This document shows, piece by piece, positions 14,849 to 15,823 of a stretch of DNA of 15,823 bases. How positions within the stretch are numbered: position 1 is the first letter of the stretch; every line of letters begins with the position of its first letter. A program made the translations under genes and the position numbers. Where the stretch lies: the NCBI RefSeq assembly GCF_034113885.1, contig NZ_JAXEWM010000074.1, positions 1 to 15,823 on the forward strand, in the 5' to 3' direction. Origin of the DNA: Intestinibacter sp034113885. Lineage in GTDB: Bacteria > Bacillota > Clostridia > Peptostreptococcales > Peptostreptococcaceae. The notes beneath the pieces are model-generated. The model was not told where the DNA came from and made no database searches. It saw only the letters and a program-made list of their open reading frames with translations.

Positions 14849-15643
14849 TTATCCTAAAAGAGCCTTATCACTAGCAAATTCTTCACCACTAGCCTCTTCA
14901 AACTTACGAAGTAAATCCTCTACTGTAAGCTTCTTTTTCTCTTCGCCTTTGATATCTAAAATAATATTTCCATCCATCATCATGATAAGACGGTTTCCAT
15001 GGGCAATTGCATCCTTCATATTATGTGTAATCATTAAAGTTGTCAAATTGTCGCGTTTTACAATTTGGTCTGTTGTTTCTAAGACCTTTGCGGCAGTTTT
15101 TGGGTCAAGTGCTGCAGTATGTTCGTCTAGAAGAAGAAGCTTTGGTTTTTTAAGTGTCGCCATTAATAATGTAAGTGCTTGACGTTGCCCTCCAGAAAGC
15201 AAGCCTACTTTAGAAGTCATACGATCTTCTAATCCTAATCCAAGTGTTTTTAGTAATTCTTTATATCTAGCTCTCTCTGATGATTTAATTCTCGTTCTTA
15301 AAGTTCTTCTTTGACCTCTTCTGTTAGCCAAAGCTAGGTTGTCTTCAATATCCATAGTCGCAGCTGTACCGTTCATTGGATCCTGGAATACACGGCCTAA
15401 GTACGCAGCTCTCTTATGTTCAGGAAGATTTGTTACATCTTGTCCATCGATTAAAATAGTTCCTTCATCAACAGGCCATACACCTGCTATGGCATTAAGC
15501 ATAGTAGATTTTCCAGCACCATTTCCACCTATAACAGTTACAAAATCGCCATCTTCTAAAAGCAAATTCACACCTTTTAATGCGTGCTTTTCATTGACTG
15601 TTCCAGGATTAAATATTTTATGTATATTTTTAATTTCTAACAT
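14849..15643 (-). CDS. ABC importer ATP-binding protein (COG1101-like)
   Basis: Cytoplasmic ATPase subunit of an ABC importer, 264 residues, the usual length. Motifs: Walker A GGNGAGKST at 39-47, Q-loop Gln87 in VFQDP, signature LSGGQRQ at 149-155, Walker B LLLLDE ending in Asp173-Glu174, D-loop ALDP at 178-181, and switch His207. The DEHTAALDPKTA form after Walker B (His where most ABC proteins have Pro) and GRVFQDPMNGTA are characteristic of the COG1101 subgroup. That subgroup works with COG4120 permeases and COG2984 tryptophan/tyrosine-type substrate-binding lipoproteins, so an amino-acid-like substrate is possible but not proven here. Its ATG shares a base with the permease stop (TAATG), and GGAGGGAA precedes it, giving tight translational coupling. 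It marks the right flank of the accessory region. Confidence 0.93.
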   Translation of the reverse strand: MLEIKNIHKIFNPGTVNEKHALKGVNLLLEDGDFVTVIGGNGAGKSTMLNAIAGVWPVDEGTILIDGQDVTNLPEHKRAAYLGRVFQDPMNGTAATMDIEDNLALANRRGQRRTLRTRIKSSERARYKELLKTLGLGLEDRMTSKVGLLSGGQRQALTLLMATLKKPKLLLLDEHTAALDPKTAAKVLETTDQIVKRDNLTTLMITHNMKDAIAHGNRLIMMMDGNIILDIKGEEKKKLTVEDLLRKFEEASGEEFASDKALLG

Positions 15644-15823
15644 TACATATTCCCTCCTTTTATGACTGGTTTTGAAAAATACTTACTCTTCATAGTTGGT
15701 ATAGCAAGGAAAATTGCAACAACAACTGCAGATAATAATTTCAATAAGTCTGTATCTATACCCATCCATATTACTACTTGTAATACTATGTAATATATAA
15801 TAGCACCTAAAGCAACTGATAAT
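15643..15823 (-). CDS. ABC importer permease (COG4120-like), C-terminal fragment
   Basis: The last 59 codons of a membrane permease; the 5' part lies beyond the right edge of the window. Two hydrophobic segments are visible (LSVALGAIIYYIVLQVV and LLSAVVVAIFLAIP), separated by a short loop with GIDTDLLK. A short basic tail ending in VIKGGNM follows. The stop codon TAA shares its last A with the ATG of the ATPase gene, so the two are translated as a coupled pair. The LK-LSA-VVA-FLA pattern near the C-terminus is typical of COG4120 permeases as I know them. A substrate-binding lipoprotein gene would be expected upstream, outside the window. Confidence 0.82.
   Translation of the reverse strand, partial: LSVALGAIIYYIVLQVVIWMGIDTDLLKLLSAVVVAIFLAIPTMKSKYFSKPVIKGGNM

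Noticed and set aside
1..15823. CRISPR arrays, tRNA or rRNA genes, insertion sequences, integrases
   Set aside because: No regularly spaced direct repeats, no cloverleaf or rRNA-like sequence, and no transposase or recombinase protein was seen on either strand.

Overview
The window is a very AT-rich stretch of a bacterial chromosome. Low-GC codon choice (ATA, AGA, TTA, TAT), strong AGGAGG-type ribosome sites, TTG and GTG starts and sigma-A-like promoters (TTGAAC or TTGACT, 17 bases, TATAAT-like) point to a Bacillota species. A clostridial or peptostreptococcal-type anaerobe is my best guess, but no rRNA or other phylogenetic marker is present to fix it.

Left block (1-4380), ordinary housekeeping genes: nhaA (Na+/H+ antiporter) and metA (homoserine O-acyltransferase, with the Glu111 that predicts acetyl-CoA use) on the plus strand. 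Then come two tandem paralogous YczE/DUF6198-like membrane proteins behind a good promoter. A convergent small flavin-binding (pyridoxamine-phosphate-oxidase-like) gene lies on the minus strand. A 14-bp stem terminator separates the convergent pair.

Middle block (about 4400-14800), an accessory, defence-like region entirely on the minus strand. Read in transcription order (right to left) it holds: a decayed small gene; a 716-aa NERD-nuclease/SF1-helicase fusion; a 400-aa DUF6398-like plus TPR protein with its own promoter and terminator; and a three-gene operon in which every junction overlaps. The operon encodes a 434-aa DUF6361-like protein, a 637-aa tandem-PLD-motif protein (probable nuclease) and a 947-aa SNF2-type DEAH helicase. 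No methyltransferase, integrase or transposase accompanies these genes. The combination of unknown protein, PLD nuclease and SNF2 ATPase is the best candidate here for an undescribed or poorly described antiphage system. The NERD-helicase is a second, independent nuclease-helicase candidate beside it.

Right block (14849-15823), host genes again: the ATPase of a COG1101/COG4120/COG2984-type ABC importer and the C-terminal end of its permease, which runs off the window.

The region reads as a variable cargo slot between two conserved flanks (the flavin-protein gene and the ABC importer), carrying two helicase-nuclease modules. Two almost identical terminator hairpins and one long inverted repeat sit at the edges of these units.
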